Assembly: GCA_910576385.1 (NCBI GenBank)
Contig: CAJTIR010000014.1
Location: 40,150-104,149 of the forward strand
Direction of reading: 5' to 3'
Source of the DNA: Lachnospiraceae bacterium
Lineage (GTDB): Bacteria; Bacillota; Clostridia; Lachnospirales; Lachnospiraceae
Length of the DNA: 64,000 bases
The notes beneath the pieces are model-generated. The model searched no databases. It was not told where the DNA came from and saw only the letters and a list, made by a program, of their open reading frames with translations. Made by a program: the position numbers and the translations under genes. Each line of letters opens with the position of its first letter. The first letter of the stretch is position 1. Shown here one piece after another: positions 35,139 to 45,339 of this stretch.

Positions 35139-36449
35139 ATGTGGGCTTATGAAAGTGTTTTTTATCAAATCTATCCTCTGGGATTTTGCGGCGCACCCTT
35201 TGAGAACGATGGCATTGCCGCCAAACGAATTTCCAAGGTAATTGATTGGATTCCTCATCTGGAGAAATTAGGCGTCAATGCAATCTATTTTTCGCCTTTA
35301 TTTGAATCCGATACGCATGGTTATAATGCCAGAGATTATCAAAAAATTGACGTCCGTCTAGGCACAAATGAAGATTTCAAAGAGGTTTGCGATGCTTTAC
35401 ATAAATCTGGAATCCGTGTTGTTCTTGATGGCGTGTTCAATCATGCGGGTAGAGGCTTTTTTGCTTTCCAGGATGTACTTCAAAATAGAGAAAACTCCCG
35501 CTATCGTGATTGGTTTCACATTGATTTCCACGGAAACTCCAACTACAATGATGGCTTATGGTATGAAGGCTGGGAAGGAAATTTTGATTTAGTAAAATTA
35601 AATCTGCGCAATGAAGAAGTAATTCAATATCTTCTGGACAGCGTTTCCTTCTGGGTAAATAACTGGGATATCGACGGTCTTCGTCTGGATGTTGCCTACT
35701 GCTTGGATCATGATTTTGTGCGCAGACTGCGCAACCACTGCGACAGCCTCAAAAATGATTTCTTCCTGGTAGGAGAAATGCTTCACGGTGATTACAATCA
35801 ACTGATGAATGACGCTATGCTGCATTCTGCGACAAATTATGAGTGTTATAAAGGACTGCATTCCAGCTTTAATTCCATGAACATGTTTGAGATCATTCAC
35901 TCTCTGCTCCGCCAATTTGGACCGGAGAACTGGACACTTTACCGTGGGAAGCATCTCTTAAGTTTTGTGGACAACCATGATGTATCTCGTATTGCTTCCA
36001 TTTTGGGCAATCCGAAACACTTACCTTTGATTTACGCCCTAAGCTTTGGTATGCCTGGTATTCCCTGTGTCTACTATGGCAGCGAATGGGGAACAACAGG
36101 TGACAAATCCAATGGTGATCCCTCTCTGCGTCCAAGCTTTGAAAAACCGCAATGGAATGAACTGACAGATTGGATCGCTGCTCTGACCTGTGCTAAGAAA
36201 TCTTCTGAAGCTTTGAATTATGGCGATTTTCGTTCTGTGGTATTGACCAATAAACAATGTATTTTTGAACGAAAAACAGAAAACGAACGAGTTCTAGTGG
36301 CCATCAATGCTGATAATGAAACATATACCGCACACTTTGATGCTGGCTGCGGTATGGCTGAGGATTTGATTACTGGAGAAAAACACGATTTCGGCGGTGG
36401 AAGCGAGCTTCCTCCTTACAGCGCGTATTTTTGGAAATGTGAGAGATAA
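35139..36449 (+). CDS. GH13 alpha-amylase family glycosidase, intracellular
   Basis: A 436-residue alpha-glucan-active enzyme without a signal peptide. The four GH13 regions are visible: DGVFNHAG, GLRLDVAYC (nucleophile Asp), FFLVGEMLHGD (acid/base Glu) and FVDNHDVSRI. Short relatives are maltogenic or cyclodextrin-degrading amylases. The start at 35139 (MWAYESVFYQIYPLGF) has GAAAGGA upstream and begins exactly at the family's barrel; the frame open to 35025 is AT-rich and not family-like. Confidence 0.92.
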   Translation: MWAYESVFYQIYPLGFCGAPFENDGIAAKRISKVIDWIPHLEKLGVNAIYFSPLFESDTHGYNARDYQKIDVRLGTNEDFKEVCDALHKSGIRVVLDGVFNHAGRGFFAFQDVLQNRENSRYRDWFHIDFHGNSNYNDGLWYEGWEGNFDLVKLNLRNEEVIQYLLDSVSFWVNNWDIDGLRLDVAYCLDHDFVRRLRNHCDSLKNDFFLVGEMLHGDYNQLMNDAMLHSATNYECYKGLHSSFNSMNMFEIIHSLLRQFGPENWTLYRGKHLLSFVDNHDVSRIASILGNPKHLPLIYALSFGMPGIPCVYYGSEWGTTGDKSNGDPSLRPSFEKPQWNELTDWIAALTCAKKSSEALNYGDFRSVVLTNKQCIFERKTENERVLVAINADNETYTAHFDAGCGMAEDLITGEKHDFGGGSELPPYSAYFWKCER

Positions 36450-36514
36450 TTTTCGGATAAAAATTATCATATAGAAACTTATTATTTGACAAGTCCATAT
36501 CTGTTTCTATTTAA

Positions 36515-36544
36515 AATACCCCGTCAGCTCTGCTGTGGGGTATT
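36515..36544. terminator. Bidirectional terminator between GH13 and thrE genes
   Basis: AATACCCC...GGGGTATT with additional inner CAGC/GCTG pairs. On the minus strand TTTT follows. It overlaps the stop codon of the minus-strand thrE half. Confidence 0.75.
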
Positions 36545-37009
36545 TGTCTGATGCTCTTTATTCTTTTTATTTTTCTCAAATAAATTTCCTAAGCGATTAA
36601 ACCAACTCTGGGGCAGCGCCAGACCAAAAATAATACCTAACACAATAGCTCCAGCAATTTTAAAGGTATCAATTCCCTTTTCAGAACTTCTGGACAACTG
36701 ATTCATAATCAGATAATAAGCGGTATAATAGATTCCAGAGCCTGGCACCAGACTGAAGATACCAGCAATCAGAAACACCGTACTTGGCATTTTACGCACT
36801 GCTGACAACACTCTTGCTACCAGAGTCAAAACCAAAGTTGCCCAAAGCGAGGAAGCCACTGCACCAAAGCCACAAGTTTCACAGATCCGATAGGCTGCCC
36901 ACCCAATTCCTCCATTCAGTGCACAATATAAATACTCTGACTTTGGTACATGGAACAACACTGCAAAGGCTAATGTGGAAATCATAGCTATTATAATCTG
37001 AATTATCAT
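36524..37009 (-). CDS. Threonine/serine exporter, C-terminal half (ThrE_2/DUF3815)
   Basis: A membrane protein of about 161 residues with four to five hydrophobic segments (MIIQIIIAMISTLAFAVLFH; VLSAVRKMPSTVFLIAGIFS). The ATG overlaps the stop of the preceding gene (ATGA, 4 bp), so the two halves are translationally coupled and probably form one exporter. In Corynebacterium ThrE both halves are fused. Confidence 0.88.
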   Translation of the reverse strand: MIIQIIIAMISTLAFAVLFHVPKSEYLYCALNGGIGWAAYRICETCGFGAVASSLWATLVLTLVARVLSAVRKMPSTVFLIAGIFSLVPGSGIYYTAYYLIMNQLSRSSEKGIDTFKIAGAIVLGIIFGLALPQSWFNRLGNLFEKNKKNKEHQTNTPQQS

Positions 37010-37785
37010 AATGGCAGCATCCCTCCTCCTAATAGCTGAAATGTCTTCACAGCAGCACCTACACCAATAGCAATACACATGCCCGTCAACAATGCATCCA
37101 TCAAACGTATTCCACCAGAGAGATAATCTCCATTAAACAAATCCCGAATTGCTGTCACCAGTGCTACCCCTGGCATCAGAAGAATAATTCCACCGATAAT
37201 GACACGATCAAATTGAATCTCCAGCCCCAAAATATAGAGCACCAATCCCCCGATCGTCACCAGTGCACTACCAAGAATATCCATTAAAAACTTAGATGTA
37301 TGACGTTTTCCTGCCGCCAGTAAAAATGCCTGCAACAGCATTCCCAGAAAAAAAGACAACAAACTGTCAAAAGGATAACCGCCCAACAGATAACAAAATC
37401 CTGCGCTGCCAATTCCGCAGCTTAACACCAACGCCATATTTGAGACGCTGGCAGCGTTCTTACATTGCTCCAAGTGAATATATGCATCTTTGAGGCTGTA
37501 TGTGCCTTGACAAATCTCCCTGGAAAGCTGATTAAGCCTTGCCACTTTGCCCAGATTGACATCACCAATCGGCACATTTCGAACCATGCTTCCAGCATCC
37601 TCCCGATTCTCATGAACCGTGGCAAAAATTCCATTGGTCAACACGAATACATTATAATCTTGTACTCCATATGCCTCCATCACACGCTCTACCGTCTCCT
37701 GTACTCGGTAAATCTCTGCGCCACTTTTAAGCAATTCTTCCCCAATAGATACGGCAAGATTTAAAATCTCTTTACTCTGCGACAT
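37006..37785 (-). CDS. Threonine/serine exporter, N-terminal half (ThrE/DUF1212)
   Basis: A 259-residue protein with a cytoplasmic N-terminal part (AVSIGEELLKSGAEIYRVQETVERV, of which the SGAE core is characteristic) and five hydrophobic segments from about residue 115. Its start overlaps the preceding O-antigen-ligase-like gene by 14 bp. Confidence 0.9.
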   Translation of the reverse strand: MSQSKEILNLAVSIGEELLKSGAEIYRVQETVERVMEAYGVQDYNVFVLTNGIFATVHENREDAGSMVRNVPIGDVNLGKVARLNQLSREICQGTYSLKDAYIHLEQCKNAASVSNMALVLSCGIGSAGFCYLLGGYPFDSLLSFFLGMLLQAFLLAAGKRHTSKFLMDILGSALVTIGGLVLYILGLEIQFDRVIIGGIILLMPGVALVTAIRDLFNGDYLSGGIRLMDALLTGMCIAIGVGAAVKTFQLLGGGMLPL

Positions 37786-39415
37786 CGCCTAATTTCTCCA
37801 TACTCCTTATAATTCCCAACATTAAAAACAAATATGGGGTCAAAAACACTGTAGGATTATTTACCATTGCCTGAGCAGCATAACCACAAACTACTGCTAC
37901 TCCCAATAAAAATTCTGGCTGCTTTACATATTTTTTGAAAGATGTAACAGCTGTGCTGACCAACAATCCAAAATAACCAACTGTTCCCACTATTCCCATT
38001 GTAGTCATAAACTGCAAGAATTCATTGTGGGCATCGACTAAGATTGCACCGCCAAATACATCCGCAACCCCTTCCCCGCCGTACTGCTGAATCAGCATAT
38101 GATAACAGTTTACTCCATAGCCTGTAAGCTTTTTCCAGAATGGCATATCCAGCCATGATTTTACAGAAATCCTCCAGATATAACCTCTGCTGCTTCCGAA
38201 AGAGTCTTGTAACTTAAGATGATTTAACCAGGAAAATATGCCCTCCCAGCTATTTCTGTTTAGATTTGCTGCCACTAACAGCAATACTGCTGATACTGCC
38301 GTCAATGCAAAAAATAAAAATACACCTTTGCGCAATGTATGATATGGCAATTCCTTTTCATTCTTTTCTCTTTTCCAAATATAGAAAATTCCTCCTCCAA
38401 ACAGTATACCCATGACAAGTAACACAAATCCATTGAGCATTACTCTATTTTGAAATCCTTCTGCCATAAAATATCGAAACATCAACCCCAAATAATTTTT
38501 CATTTTCCCTATGGAAAGTGTAAGTTTCATCAGAACACTGCTAACCCAGAATAAACTACAAAGCTCCAAAAACCTTCGCATATGAAAATGATCACACATA
38601 GCAAACCAGAGCAATACTAAAAAAGCAGCGCCTATACCCAACAGCCAGCTCTGACTCTTTGTACAATAACATGTCCAAAATCCCAATACAAGGAATATCC
38701 CTGTGGCTGCCTGTAATTTTCTATCTTTACAGAGAAAATACAGCACCATCCCAGCGGGCAGAACCATACACAGATAACTGGCACAGGCGTTGATATTTCC
38801 AATCGTACTGATAAACATTGCATGCTGGGCTTCCATCAAATTTTCATACATGCCCAGAGGATCAATAGCCCAAAAGTTGAGAATTGCCAAAATACATACC
38901 AGTATATTCGATACCAAAAATGTCCAGATCATCCACTTTCCAGGCCTTAGATACTTACTCAGCATCATATACATGGCAACACAAAGTAACCACACCATTG
39001 CCCCCAGCTTGCGCCCCTCTTTTCCTTGCCAAGACTCCAATGGATTAATAGAAAAAATAGTAGCAATGCAGATCCCTACAACAAAAACCACTGCAAACCA
39101 GGCTGGAATTGATACTCCTGACAGATATTCTCTGATCACCTCAGTTACACGCTGCTTCTCTGTCTTCTTATTCTGAGGAACTCTGCTGTTTACCAACATT
39201 TCCTCCTTAAAGCGCTGCAGCCAATCCAACGCTGCAAAAACAACAATAAATAAAAATAATCCAATCACACATACACGAAAAAAAGAAAGCTTTGCAGAAG
39301 AAATATCAATATAGTTATTTTGATAAAACAGAGGAAAAAATCCCAGCATCAATATCACGAATACTGCTGCCGCTCCCTCCAAAAATATATACATTACACT
39401 TTTGTTTTGTTTCAT
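37772..39415 (-). CDS. O-antigen ligase / polymerase-like membrane protein
   Basis: A 547-residue protein with about twelve transmembrane segments. The periplasmic-loop signature is present (DAHNEFLQFMTTMGIVG), and the GYGVNCYHML stretch precedes it, as in Wzy_C-domain proteins. These enzymes polymerise or transfer lipid-linked glycans at the cell surface. No glycosyltransferases are nearby, so the glycan cannot be guessed. Confidence 0.85.
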   Translation of the reverse strand: MKQNKSVMYIFLEGAAAVFVILMLGFFPLFYQNNYIDISSAKLSFFRVCVIGLFLFIVVFAALDWLQRFKEEMLVNSRVPQNKKTEKQRVTEVIREYLSGVSIPAWFAVVFVVGICIATIFSINPLESWQGKEGRKLGAMVWLLCVAMYMMLSKYLRPGKWMIWTFLVSNILVCILAILNFWAIDPLGMYENLMEAQHAMFISTIGNINACASYLCMVLPAGMVLYFLCKDRKLQAATGIFLVLGFWTCYCTKSQSWLLGIGAAFLVLLWFAMCDHFHMRRFLELCSLFWVSSVLMKLTLSIGKMKNYLGLMFRYFMAEGFQNRVMLNGFVLLVMGILFGGGIFYIWKREKNEKELPYHTLRKGVFLFFALTAVSAVLLLVAANLNRNSWEGIFSWLNHLKLQDSFGSSRGYIWRISVKSWLDMPFWKKLTGYGVNCYHMLIQQYGGEGVADVFGGAILVDAHNEFLQFMTTMGIVGTVGYFGLLVSTAVTSFKKYVKQPEFLLGVAVVCGYAAQAMVNNPTVFLTPYLFLMLGIIRSMEKLGDVAE

Positions 39416-39453
39416 ATCAATCTCCTATTCAAATGCCCCTGGCATTCTTGCTG

Positions 39454-40290
39454 TTAGAATTCAATTTGTTTTCCAGCCCCTGCCAGAAGGCAAGATGAAC
39501 CCAGCGCTTCCCGTATCGCTGCAATTGCGCGAATTCCCGTACAGTGCAACGGAATAATACGATCAATTTCCATCTCCTGAAGTGCCAAAATGGTCTTTTG
39601 CACTCGTTCCATCCCACACCCCTTCAGATGCATTCCTGCCACTAGACTGTGAATATGTGTATTTGGAAAAACAGACTGCACATAGCGCAGACAATTGATA
39701 ATTCCAGGATGTGCACAGCCCGCAAATACACACAGCCCCTGTGTATTTTCTATTACCAAAAGCTGCTCATCTTCCATTGTATCTACAATTAACTCTGGCT
39801 GAGTACTCTGCTTACAATCTTTCCAAAAGGCTTTGGGAAATGGCTCAAATTCTGTTATATAAGGAATTTCCGACAATAAATAAACTCCTTCGCTAATTTT
39901 GCTACAACCTCCCTGCAGCTTATGCAATTTCCCCCATTCTGGCCAATTCTCTATATTTTCTATTCCAATATAACGTAACTCTCCAGTTTTGAGATTCTCG
40001 GTATACTTTTTCTCAAATGCCTTCTGTTGAATATACACTGGAATTTCTTTGTCCTGCTGTGGCAGGTTTTCCATCCCGCCACAGTGATCATAATGACCAT
40101 GACTTAAAATTATGCCATTCAATTCTTTTATTGAGAGCTTTAATCTCGCTGCATTGTGCAAAAAAACATTACTTTGGCCTGTATCAAAAAGATAGTGTTT
40201 GTCTTCTGTCCCAATTAACACAGATAAGCCATGTTCCCCCAAAAATCCGCGCTTATATACTGTATTTTCTGTTAAAATGCTAATCTTCAT
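39454..40290 (-). CDS. MBL-fold metallohydrolase
   Basis: A 278-residue metallo-beta-lactamase-fold protein. Metal ligands occur in LSHGHYDHCGGM, in CVFAGCAHPGIINCL and in IIPLHCTGIRA. This subgroup resembles MptA-like/dihydropteroate-related MBL proteins, function mostly unknown. Six bp separate it from the alarmone synthetase gene. Confidence 0.88.
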   Translation of the reverse strand: MKISILTENTVYKRGFLGEHGLSVLIGTEDKHYLFDTGQSNVFLHNAARLKLSIKELNGIILSHGHYDHCGGMENLPQQDKEIPVYIQQKAFEKKYTENLKTGELRYIGIENIENWPEWGKLHKLQGGCSKISEGVYLLSEIPYITEFEPFPKAFWKDCKQSTQPELIVDTMEDEQLLVIENTQGLCVFAGCAHPGIINCLRYVQSVFPNTHIHSLVAGMHLKGCGMERVQKTILALQEMEIDRIIPLHCTGIRAIAAIREALGSSCLLAGAGKQIEF

Positions 40291-40295
40291 ACTAT

Positions 40296-40943
40296 CTACT
40301 TTGCCTCTTGCTCTTTCTTGGCCTGCAAAATTGCATTATTCAGGGAAAGCATTTTTGCATCCAGTTTAGAAACAATTCCAGCACACTCCCGCAAATCTCT
40401 ACTGATATATTCTGGAGCATCTCCCTCAAATTTATAATAGATCTTGTGTTCCAAACTAGCCCAAAAATCCATAGCAATGGTACGAATCTGGATCTCCACC
40501 TTGGTATCAATTACCCTGTCCGTCAGAAAAATAGGTACTGTTACCAACATATGATAACTCTTATATCCGCTTTCCTTAGGTTTTTTTATATAATCCTTGA
40601 CTGATACGACAGTGAGATCATTCTGTCTCCCTATCATCTCTGCCAAACGGTATATATCTGAGGTAAAAGAACAGACAAGGCGAATCCCTGCAATATCATT
40701 TACATGGCTAACCATATTATCAATCGTGCTCTCATAATTATTTCGTTTTAATTTCTTCACAATACTTTCTGGTGTTTTAATCCGCGATTTGATATATTCA
40801 ATTGGATTATACTTATGTATGTGACGAAACTCATCATTTAATATTTCAAGTTTAGTCTCCACCTCTTTCAACGCTGAATTATATAAGAAAATCACCGTTT
40901 CCCAACTGGTCACACTTTCATTAAATTTATCAGCTATATCCAT
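40296..40943 (-). CDS. Small alarmone synthetase (RelA/SpoT domain only)
   Basis: A 215-residue (p)ppGpp synthetase of the RelP/RelQ type: synthetase domain without the HD hydrolase or TGS/ACT regions. Signatures are HVNDIAGIRLVCSF, DYIKKPKESGYKSYHMLV and VEIQIRTIAMDFWASLEH. The ATG at 40943 has GAAGGTGATAAC before it. It would raise alarmone levels independently of ribosome stalling, probably at the transcriptional level. Confidence 0.93.
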   Translation of the reverse strand: MDIADKFNESVTSWETVIFLYNSALKEVETKLEILNDEFRHIHKYNPIEYIKSRIKTPESIVKKLKRNNYESTIDNMVSHVNDIAGIRLVCSFTSDIYRLAEMIGRQNDLTVVSVKDYIKKPKESGYKSYHMLVTVPIFLTDRVIDTKVEIQIRTIAMDFWASLEHKIYYKFEGDAPEYISRDLRECAGIVSKLDAKMLSLNNAILQAKKEQEAK

Positions 40944-41193
40944 GTTATCACCTTCTTTCTGCCCCTTCATACACTTGTATCGTGCGCCTTCAAAAATTTC
41001 TACAGTTTTTTGATTTAAATATCCATGTATACCTACAGGGCACTTAAGATGACTATTTTCCTAAGTACCTTGTGGTACATTATACACTGAAATTAATATG
41101 CAACTGCATTGCCAAACAGCCACAATCCGTGGTCTCCCACAAATCCTGGCTGCCTTGCCTTTCACTATTACACAAATCCCTTTGTTCTCTATT

Positions 41194-42480
41194 TTACTTA
41201 TTCTTTAGCATCTTGTCAATTGTTACTAGTTTTACACATGTCACAAAAATATCGGTCGCTGTCTTTAATTCTTCTAAAGTTGGATAAGAAGGGGCGATAC
41301 GAATCGTACTGTCCTTTGGATCCTTACCATAAGGATAGGGCGCTCCTGCTGGCGTCATAGTAACCCCTGCTTCCTTTGCCTTAGCAACAATTGCCTTAGC
41401 ACAGCCTTCTAACGCCTCAAACGCCATAAAATAACCACCCTTAGGAGCAATCCAGGTTCCTGCTCCTCTGCCGCTCAGTTCTCTCTCAAGGGTATCTAAA
41501 ATCATTTCGAACTTTGGCCTTAAAATATTGGCATGTTTTTTCATATGCTCTGTCATGCCATAGATATCCTTAAAAAATCTCACATGACGCAATTGATTTA
41601 CTTTATCATGACCAATTGTCTGGATTTGAAGCTGTTTTTTTATATCCACCAGGTTATTCTTGGAAGTAGCAATTGCCGCCACACCAGAACCTGGAAAACT
41701 GATCTTAGAAGTAGAGCAAAATTTATATACCAAATCTGGATTTCCGACACGCTTACACTCAGCTAAAATCTCCACCAAATGATCCTGATCAAGATCATAC
41801 AAATGATGTACACCATAAGCATTATCCCAATAAATACGGAAATCCTCTGCCGCAGGTTTAAGTCTTGCAAAACGGCGCACAGTCTCAGCTGAGTATGTGA
41901 TTCCCTGAGGATTAGAATATTTTGGCACACACCAGATACCTTTGATCGCTGCATCCTGGCTAACCAGCTCCTCCACCATATCCATATCTGGACCAGTGGC
42001 AAGCATTGGCACATTGATCATTTCAATTCCAAAATATTCTGTAATCGAAAAATGTCTGTCATACCCTGGAACTGGACATAAAAATTTTACTTTATCCAAT
42101 TTACACCAAGGTGTACTGCCCATCACACCGTTGGTCATAGAACGTGAAATGGTATCAAACATAACATTCAGACTGGAATTTCCATATATAATAATATTAT
42201 CATGATGACATTCGATCATATCTCCCAGTAACACTTTCGCCTCACGAATCCCATCCAGCACACCATAATTCCGACAGTCTGTTCCATCCTCACATGCAAG
42301 ATCCGTGCCACTATTGAGCACATCCATCATTCCCATAGACAAATTCAACTGCTCCACAGAAGGCTTTCCTCTAGACATATCCAACTTCAGCCCGCTTTGG
42401 GCATACTTTTGATAAGCCGCCTCCAGCTCTGTTTTCTCCTGTAATAATTCTTCCTTGCTCATTTCCTGAAATGACTGCAT
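41194..42480 (-). CDS. Class I aminotransferase, aspartate-type (Aminotran_MocR family)
   Basis: A 428-residue PLP enzyme. The lysine that binds PLP lies in FCSTSKISFPGSGVAA, with YGNSSLNVMFD and KYSNPQGITYS as other conserved parts. Proteins of this subgroup have aspartate aminotransferase activity in Clostridia; the MocR name refers to fold similarity and there is no DNA-binding domain. Confidence 0.9.
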   Translation of the reverse strand: MQSFQEMSKEELLQEKTELEAAYQKYAQSGLKLDMSRGKPSVEQLNLSMGMMDVLNSGTDLACEDGTDCRNYGVLDGIREAKVLLGDMIECHHDNIIIYGNSSLNVMFDTISRSMTNGVMGSTPWCKLDKVKFLCPVPGYDRHFSITEYFGIEMINVPMLATGPDMDMVEELVSQDAAIKGIWCVPKYSNPQGITYSAETVRRFARLKPAAEDFRIYWDNAYGVHHLYDLDQDHLVEILAECKRVGNPDLVYKFCSTSKISFPGSGVAAIATSKNNLVDIKKQLQIQTIGHDKVNQLRHVRFFKDIYGMTEHMKKHANILRPKFEMILDTLERELSGRGAGTWIAPKGGYFMAFEALEGCAKAIVAKAKEAGVTMTPAGAPYPYGKDPKDSTIRIAPSYPTLEELKTATDIFVTCVKLVTIDKMLKNK

Positions 42481-42530
42481 TGTTTTATCCTCCTGAAGTC
42501 TTGATATTTGACTACTAACAAACTTCCCTT

Positions 42531-42559
42531 ATTATGCACTATTCTGCACAAATTGTAAA
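42531..42559 (-). promoter_or_regulatory. Promoter of the aminotransferase gene
   Basis: TTTACA (42554-42559), 17-bp spacer, CATAAT (42531-42536) on the minus strand, about 50 bp before the start codon. Confidence 0.7.
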
Positions 42560-42657
42560 GTAGTTTCTTTGACAAATCTACAAATGTCTTTGATTGACGG
42601 ACTTTTTATGCAAATTTTCAATTCCTGTCCTTCTGTGAACTACCCCATTTTCAAAAA

Positions 42658-43983
42658 TTAATGGTCTTCCTGTTTCAAAAACATCAGATGCGCTCGGATC
42701 TGTTTCTCATAACCATTTTCTGTTGGTTGATAAAATTTCTTGTCTGTCAATCCATCTGGAAGATATTGTTGCGCAACATAATGGTCTTTATAATCATGGG
42801 CATATAGATAACCTGTGCCGCGCCCTAATTTCTGTGCTCCAGGATAATGAAAATCCCTTAAATGTACTGGTACAGGAGCTGTCTGTGTACTTTTCACAAC
42901 TTCCATTGCATGACCAATAGCCACACATGCAGCATTGCTCTTGGGGGCACTCGCTACATATGTTACCGCATGAGATAAAATAATCTGTGCTTCTGGCAGT
43001 CCCACACGCTCCACTGCCTGTGCAGCACTGACTGCCAACATCAATGCCTGTGGATCTGCATTGCCCACATCCTCTGAGGCACAGATCATAATACGCCTGG
43101 CAATAAATTTGATATCTTCGCCAGCATATAGCATTTTTGCCAGATAATAAACTGCTGCATCTGGATCAGAACCACGCATACTCTTGATAAAAGCAGAGAT
43201 CGTGTCATAATGATTGTCACCCCCTTTATCATACTGTACCACTCGCTTTTGAATACATTCAGCAGCCACAGCAAGGGTAATATGGATCTTTCCATCTTCT
43301 CCCTGAGGTGTTGTCAACACACCCAATTCAATTGCTGTCAATGCTGCCCTAGCATCTCCATTTGCCGCATCCGCCAGAAACTTAAGCGCCTCCTCCTCAA
43401 TCACAACACGATAAGCACCCATCCCTTTTTCTTCATCAGTCACAGCACGCTGCAGAATAGAACAAATATCTTCTCTTGACAGAGGTTTTAATTCAAAAAT
43501 AATTGATCGAGACAACAACGCCCCATTGACCTCAAAATAGGGATTTTCTGTTGTTGCCCCGATCAAGGTAATTGTGCCATCTTCCACAAAAGGAAGCAGA
43601 TAATCTTGCTGTCCCTTGTTAAAACGATGAATCTCATCTATAAACAATATGGTCTTTTTTCCAAACATACCTTGATTGTCTTTTGCCTGTTGTACTACCG
43701 CTTCCATATCTTTCTTACCCGCTGAGGTGGCATTGATCTGAGTAAAATCTGCGCTAGTGGTATTAGCAATCACTTTTGCAAGTGTTGTTTTACCAGTTCC
43801 CGGCGGTCCATAAAATATAACAGAACTTAACTTATCTGCTTGTATTGCCCGATACAAAAGTTTATCTTTTCCTATAATATGCTGCTGCCCCGCTACTTCC
43901 TCTAATGTCACTGGACGCAGACGGCTCGCTAAGGGAGAATCCTTTTGTTGATTTTGCTCCCTCATATAATCAAATAAATTCAT
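42658..43983 (-). CDS. rarA: Replication-associated recombination protein A (AAA+ ATPase)
   Basis: An AAA+ protein of the MgsA/RarA/WRNIP1 family acting at stalled forks. Walker A is FYGPPGTGKTTLAK and Walker B FIDEIHRFNKGQQDYLLP; the C-terminal tetramerisation region has IKSMRGSDPDAAVYYLAKM and RDFHYPGAQKLGRG. The ATG at 43983 (MNLFDYMREQ) has AAGGAGGG upstream and gives 441 residues, the usual length. Confidence 0.96.
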   Translation of the reverse strand: MNLFDYMREQNQQKDSPLASRLRPVTLEEVAGQQHIIGKDKLLYRAIQADKLSSVIFYGPPGTGKTTLAKVIANTTSADFTQINATSAGKKDMEAVVQQAKDNQGMFGKKTILFIDEIHRFNKGQQDYLLPFVEDGTITLIGATTENPYFEVNGALLSRSIIFELKPLSREDICSILQRAVTDEEKGMGAYRVVIEEEALKFLADAANGDARAALTAIELGVLTTPQGEDGKIHITLAVAAECIQKRVVQYDKGGDNHYDTISAFIKSMRGSDPDAAVYYLAKMLYAGEDIKFIARRIMICASEDVGNADPQALMLAVSAAQAVERVGLPEAQIILSHAVTYVASAPKSNAACVAIGHAMEVVKSTQTAPVPVHLRDFHYPGAQKLGRGTGYLYAHDYKDHYVAQQYLPDGLTDKKFYQPTENGYEKQIRAHLMFLKQEDH

Positions 43984-44043
43984 GGGAGATCCCTCCTTTG
44001 TACTCATTATAGCATGAATTCTCCCATTCGTCACTTTCTTATT

Positions 44044-45339
44044 TTAAAGGTGCCTTGGTTCTATATGTATCATAACATCCAAAATAAACATTCCTTTTTT
44101 GGTATAACATGTCATCTCACCATCCAATTTTCTGGCTGCCTCCTGTATGGTTCTCAGGCCGAACCCATGCTCTGCCCCACCCTTTGTACTCTTAGGTAAA
44201 TTTCCTTCTTCGATACACAAATTGTTTTTACAACGGTTTTTCATTCTAATAACTAAATAATCTTTGTTGTAACGCATCTGTAAAGAGATTTTCCTTTTAT
44301 CAGGAGGCAGTTCGCTGGAAGCATCCCAAGCATTTTCCAGTCCATTGGAAAGAATTTGGCACAGCTCCATATAGGGAAGCTCTTCATCCCCAATCTTTAG
44401 ATCCAATTCAAGTTCCATCTCTAATTTTTTAAATCTCTGTGAAAAATGGCTGAACACAGAATTAAGATATGGATTTGCACAAAATTGCTGCAAAGAGGCA
44501 TCCATGTCATAGACCATATCCCACATATAACTCTGTGCCTCATCAATTTTTCCAGATACAAGCAGACCAGACAAAGTTATTGTATGAGCTTTCAAGTCAT
44601 GCTGTAGTTTACGAAGATTTTGCTGACTGTCAAGCTGCGCCTCTAAATGTATTTTCTGCTCCTGCCAAATTCGTTCACTCTGCCGTTTACGATATAAAAG
44701 AAGCTGACGGTAAAGAGATACAAAAATTGTGGCATAAGTTAAAGGCATAAGCACCAATACCAATAACAATGCTGGCATATATTCTTCACGTTTCGTGATA
44801 ATAGTCGGAAAATTAGCCATTACAATCAACAGCAGATAATACAATGCCACCATCGCTGTAAAAATTCCCCATCCTTTGGAGACAGATTCCTGCAATTCCA
44901 GATAAGGCTTCCTGAGTATATGATAAGCAACCCATTCAATCAATGGAAATAATAACAATCTGCTGATCAGCATTAAAACACACTGTTCCTTGCCCAAATA
45001 ATAATCCAATAAATTAGTGACAATCATCACCCAATATGCCACTGTATCAGCCAAACAAAAAGTAAACAGAAAGCGCCATTTTTGATCTTTAGAAATCAGA
45101 TAGAAAAAAAACAAGCTTGGAATGGTACAAGTCAATACAAACATCTGTCCCATTTTTTCATTTCCTAAAATAGTAAGTCCAATAACATTCAAAAACACCA
45201 GTGGTCCCATAAAAATTCCTGTCAGCACCAATGTCTTTTTCTTAGAATATTTGGAACGATAGAGCAATATAAAGAGAATTAAAATATGAAGCAGTGACCA
45301 AAAAACCGATAATTCCCGCAATACCGTTGACTTCATCAA
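44044..45339 (-). CDS. Membrane sensor histidine kinase, GHKL type
   Basis: A 431-residue kinase with six or seven N-terminal transmembrane segments and a C-terminal GHKL ATPase. The phosphoacceptor His is in KLQHDLKAHTITLSG, the N box in ILSNGLENAWDAS and the G box in EHGFGLRTIQEAARKLDG. This is the AgrC/ComD architecture, which usually senses peptides. It overlaps the response regulator by 4 bp. No agrB or agrD gene lies nearby, so the signal is unknown. Confidence 0.92.
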   Translation of the reverse strand: MMKSTVLRELSVFWSLLHILILFILLYRSKYSKKKTLVLTGIFMGPLVFLNVIGLTILGNEKMGQMFVLTCTIPSLFFFYLISKDQKWRFLFTFCLADTVAYWVMIVTNLLDYYLGKEQCVLMLISRLLLFPLIEWVAYHILRKPYLELQESVSKGWGIFTAMVALYYLLLIVMANFPTIITKREEYMPALLLVLVLMPLTYATIFVSLYRQLLLYRKRQSERIWQEQKIHLEAQLDSQQNLRKLQHDLKAHTITLSGLLVSGKIDEAQSYMWDMVYDMDASLQQFCANPYLNSVFSHFSQRFKKLEMELELDLKIGDEELPYMELCQILSNGLENAWDASSELPPDKRKISLQMRYNKDYLVIRMKNRCKNNLCIEEGNLPKSTKGGAEHGFGLRTIQEAARKLDGEMTCYTKKGMFILDVMIHIEPRHL

